Positions 63,416-64,000 of a stretch of 64,000 bases of DNA are shown here, in pieces. This stretch comes from Zerene cesonia (lineage: Eukaryota; Arthropoda; Insecta; Lepidoptera; Pieridae). How positions within the stretch are numbered: the stretch's first letter is position 1; every line of letters starts with the position of its first letter. Position numbers and translations under genes: made by a program. The stretch is from contig NC_052122.1 of assembly GCF_012273895.1 (NCBI RefSeq), positions 5,704,001 to 5,768,000 of the forward strand, written 5' to 3'. A model generated the notes under the pieces. That model was not told the DNA's origin. It saw only the letters and a program-made list of their open reading frames with translations, and did no database searches.

Positions 63416-63462
63416 TTAATTATTTGCTCCCGTTTTCTCTTTTTCCATCCCTTGTCAGTTAA

Positions 63463-63520
63463 GTGAGGGAAGATATATGGGGAGGTGATTGCTTACTATC
63501 GGACGAACCATAAGCGCAAT
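63463..63520 (+). repeat. SINE-like retroelement, family S, 3' fragment
   Basis: GGGGAGGTGATTGCTTACTA and CGGACGAACCATAAGCGCA resemble the 3' end of 12129-12407. Confidence 0.4.
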
Positions 63521-63590
63521 GAAAACAATACATAGGCGAAATAATCACTGTAGTTTAGATTCTTTTTTGTGTTTCCCTAGTTTATATATT

Positions 63591-63933
63591 GACGTGACAA
63601 CGTCTTAAATTAGGTTGCGGCTCGGAGTCACTCATGAAAAAGTGTAACGCCCGGTAACGTTACGATGAGTCACCGAACTATGATCGGTCCGCCGCGCGCG
63701 CAGCTCTAGAGAATTGCGGCGCATTGAATCGGCGCGTGCTTGTGTCTGTCTCTGTCTTTTTAGTAAACAAAATGTATTTTCTATAGTTAAAATTTGTGCA
63801 ATTCTTATTTTCATTCAATTCCTTGTTCCTATTGTGCAATTTAATAATATTCATATCAATAAATATTCTACCGAGAAAAAGACGTTGTCACGTAAAATCT
63901 TCGCCCGTAAAACTTTACAGGCAACCATTTTTT
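63591..63933 (+). mobile_element. unclassified modular repeat, simple copy B
   Basis: It is a single-orientation copy of the family at 47.1-47.6 kb. The head (GACGTGACAACGTCTTAAAT, then GCGGCTCGGAGTCACTCATG) is followed by the GC-rich core (GCCCGGTAACGTTACGATGA, CGGTCCGCCGCGCGCGCAGC) and the tail (ACGTTGTCACGTAAAATCTT, ending CAGGCAACCATTTTTTTA). A 4-bp deletion in the tail separates it from copy A. There is no reading frame for a transposase. Confidence 0.72.
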
Positions 63934-64000
63934 TATGATAATATGGTACACACGGTTTCCTACCAGGTCACGTTTAACGTTTCTACGTTGTGTCGGTACA

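Noticed and set aside
1..64000. CRISPR arrays, prokaryotic operons, rRNA genes
   Set aside because: No regularly spaced direct repeats, no operon-like gene packing and no rRNA-like sequence. The DNA is clearly of animal type.

Overview
The window looks like a non-coding-rich, AT-rich piece of a lepidopteran (butterfly or moth) nuclear genome. This rests on three things: GT-AG introns, the absence of bacterial-style gene packing, and many interspersed repeats of types common in Lepidoptera. These include small Helitron-like elements whose ends read 'CTAATATTATAAATGCGAAAG' and 'GCGCAGCTAGTA' or 'CCCCGCGGTTTCACCCGCG', SINE/LINE tails such as 'GGTGATCGCTTACCATCAGG', and a decayed jockey/CR1-like LINE. 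The species cannot be named from the sequence.

The only gene I can support strongly is on the minus strand between 16417 and 4452. It is the 5' part of a homologue of the p140Cap/SRCIN1 - KIAA1217 (sickle tail) family, which carries an AIP3 domain. Five coding exons can be read, with consistent splice phases: 16330-16417 (start), a 33-nt microexon at 14931-14963, then 5408-5553, 4742-4907 and 4452-4650. Coding continues beyond position 1, so nearly all of 1-4451 is an intron of this gene. The 9.4-kb intron at 5554-14930 holds a second small coding candidate on the same strand (7677-7966). Its splice phase would create a stop if it were joined to the host exon, so it is probably a separate nested gene.

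From 16.4 kb to 64 kb I find no convincing protein-coding exon. This stretch is intergenic, or a long intron of a gene not seen here. It holds roughly fifteen Helitron-like insertions, several SINE copies, a jockey-like LINE remnant at 24.6-25.2 kb, a tRNA-derived SINE at 63.2 kb, local duplications, a 24-bp perfect palindrome, and an assembly gap of exactly 1000 N (61374-62373).

The most unusual structure is a repeat family with two copies, 47085-47612 and 63591-63933. It is built from a 'head' and a 'tail' module, each carrying the same 14-bp motif (GACGTGACAACGTC). In the first copy these modules appear in both orientations around a GC-rich core. I could not assign it to a known transposon superfamily.
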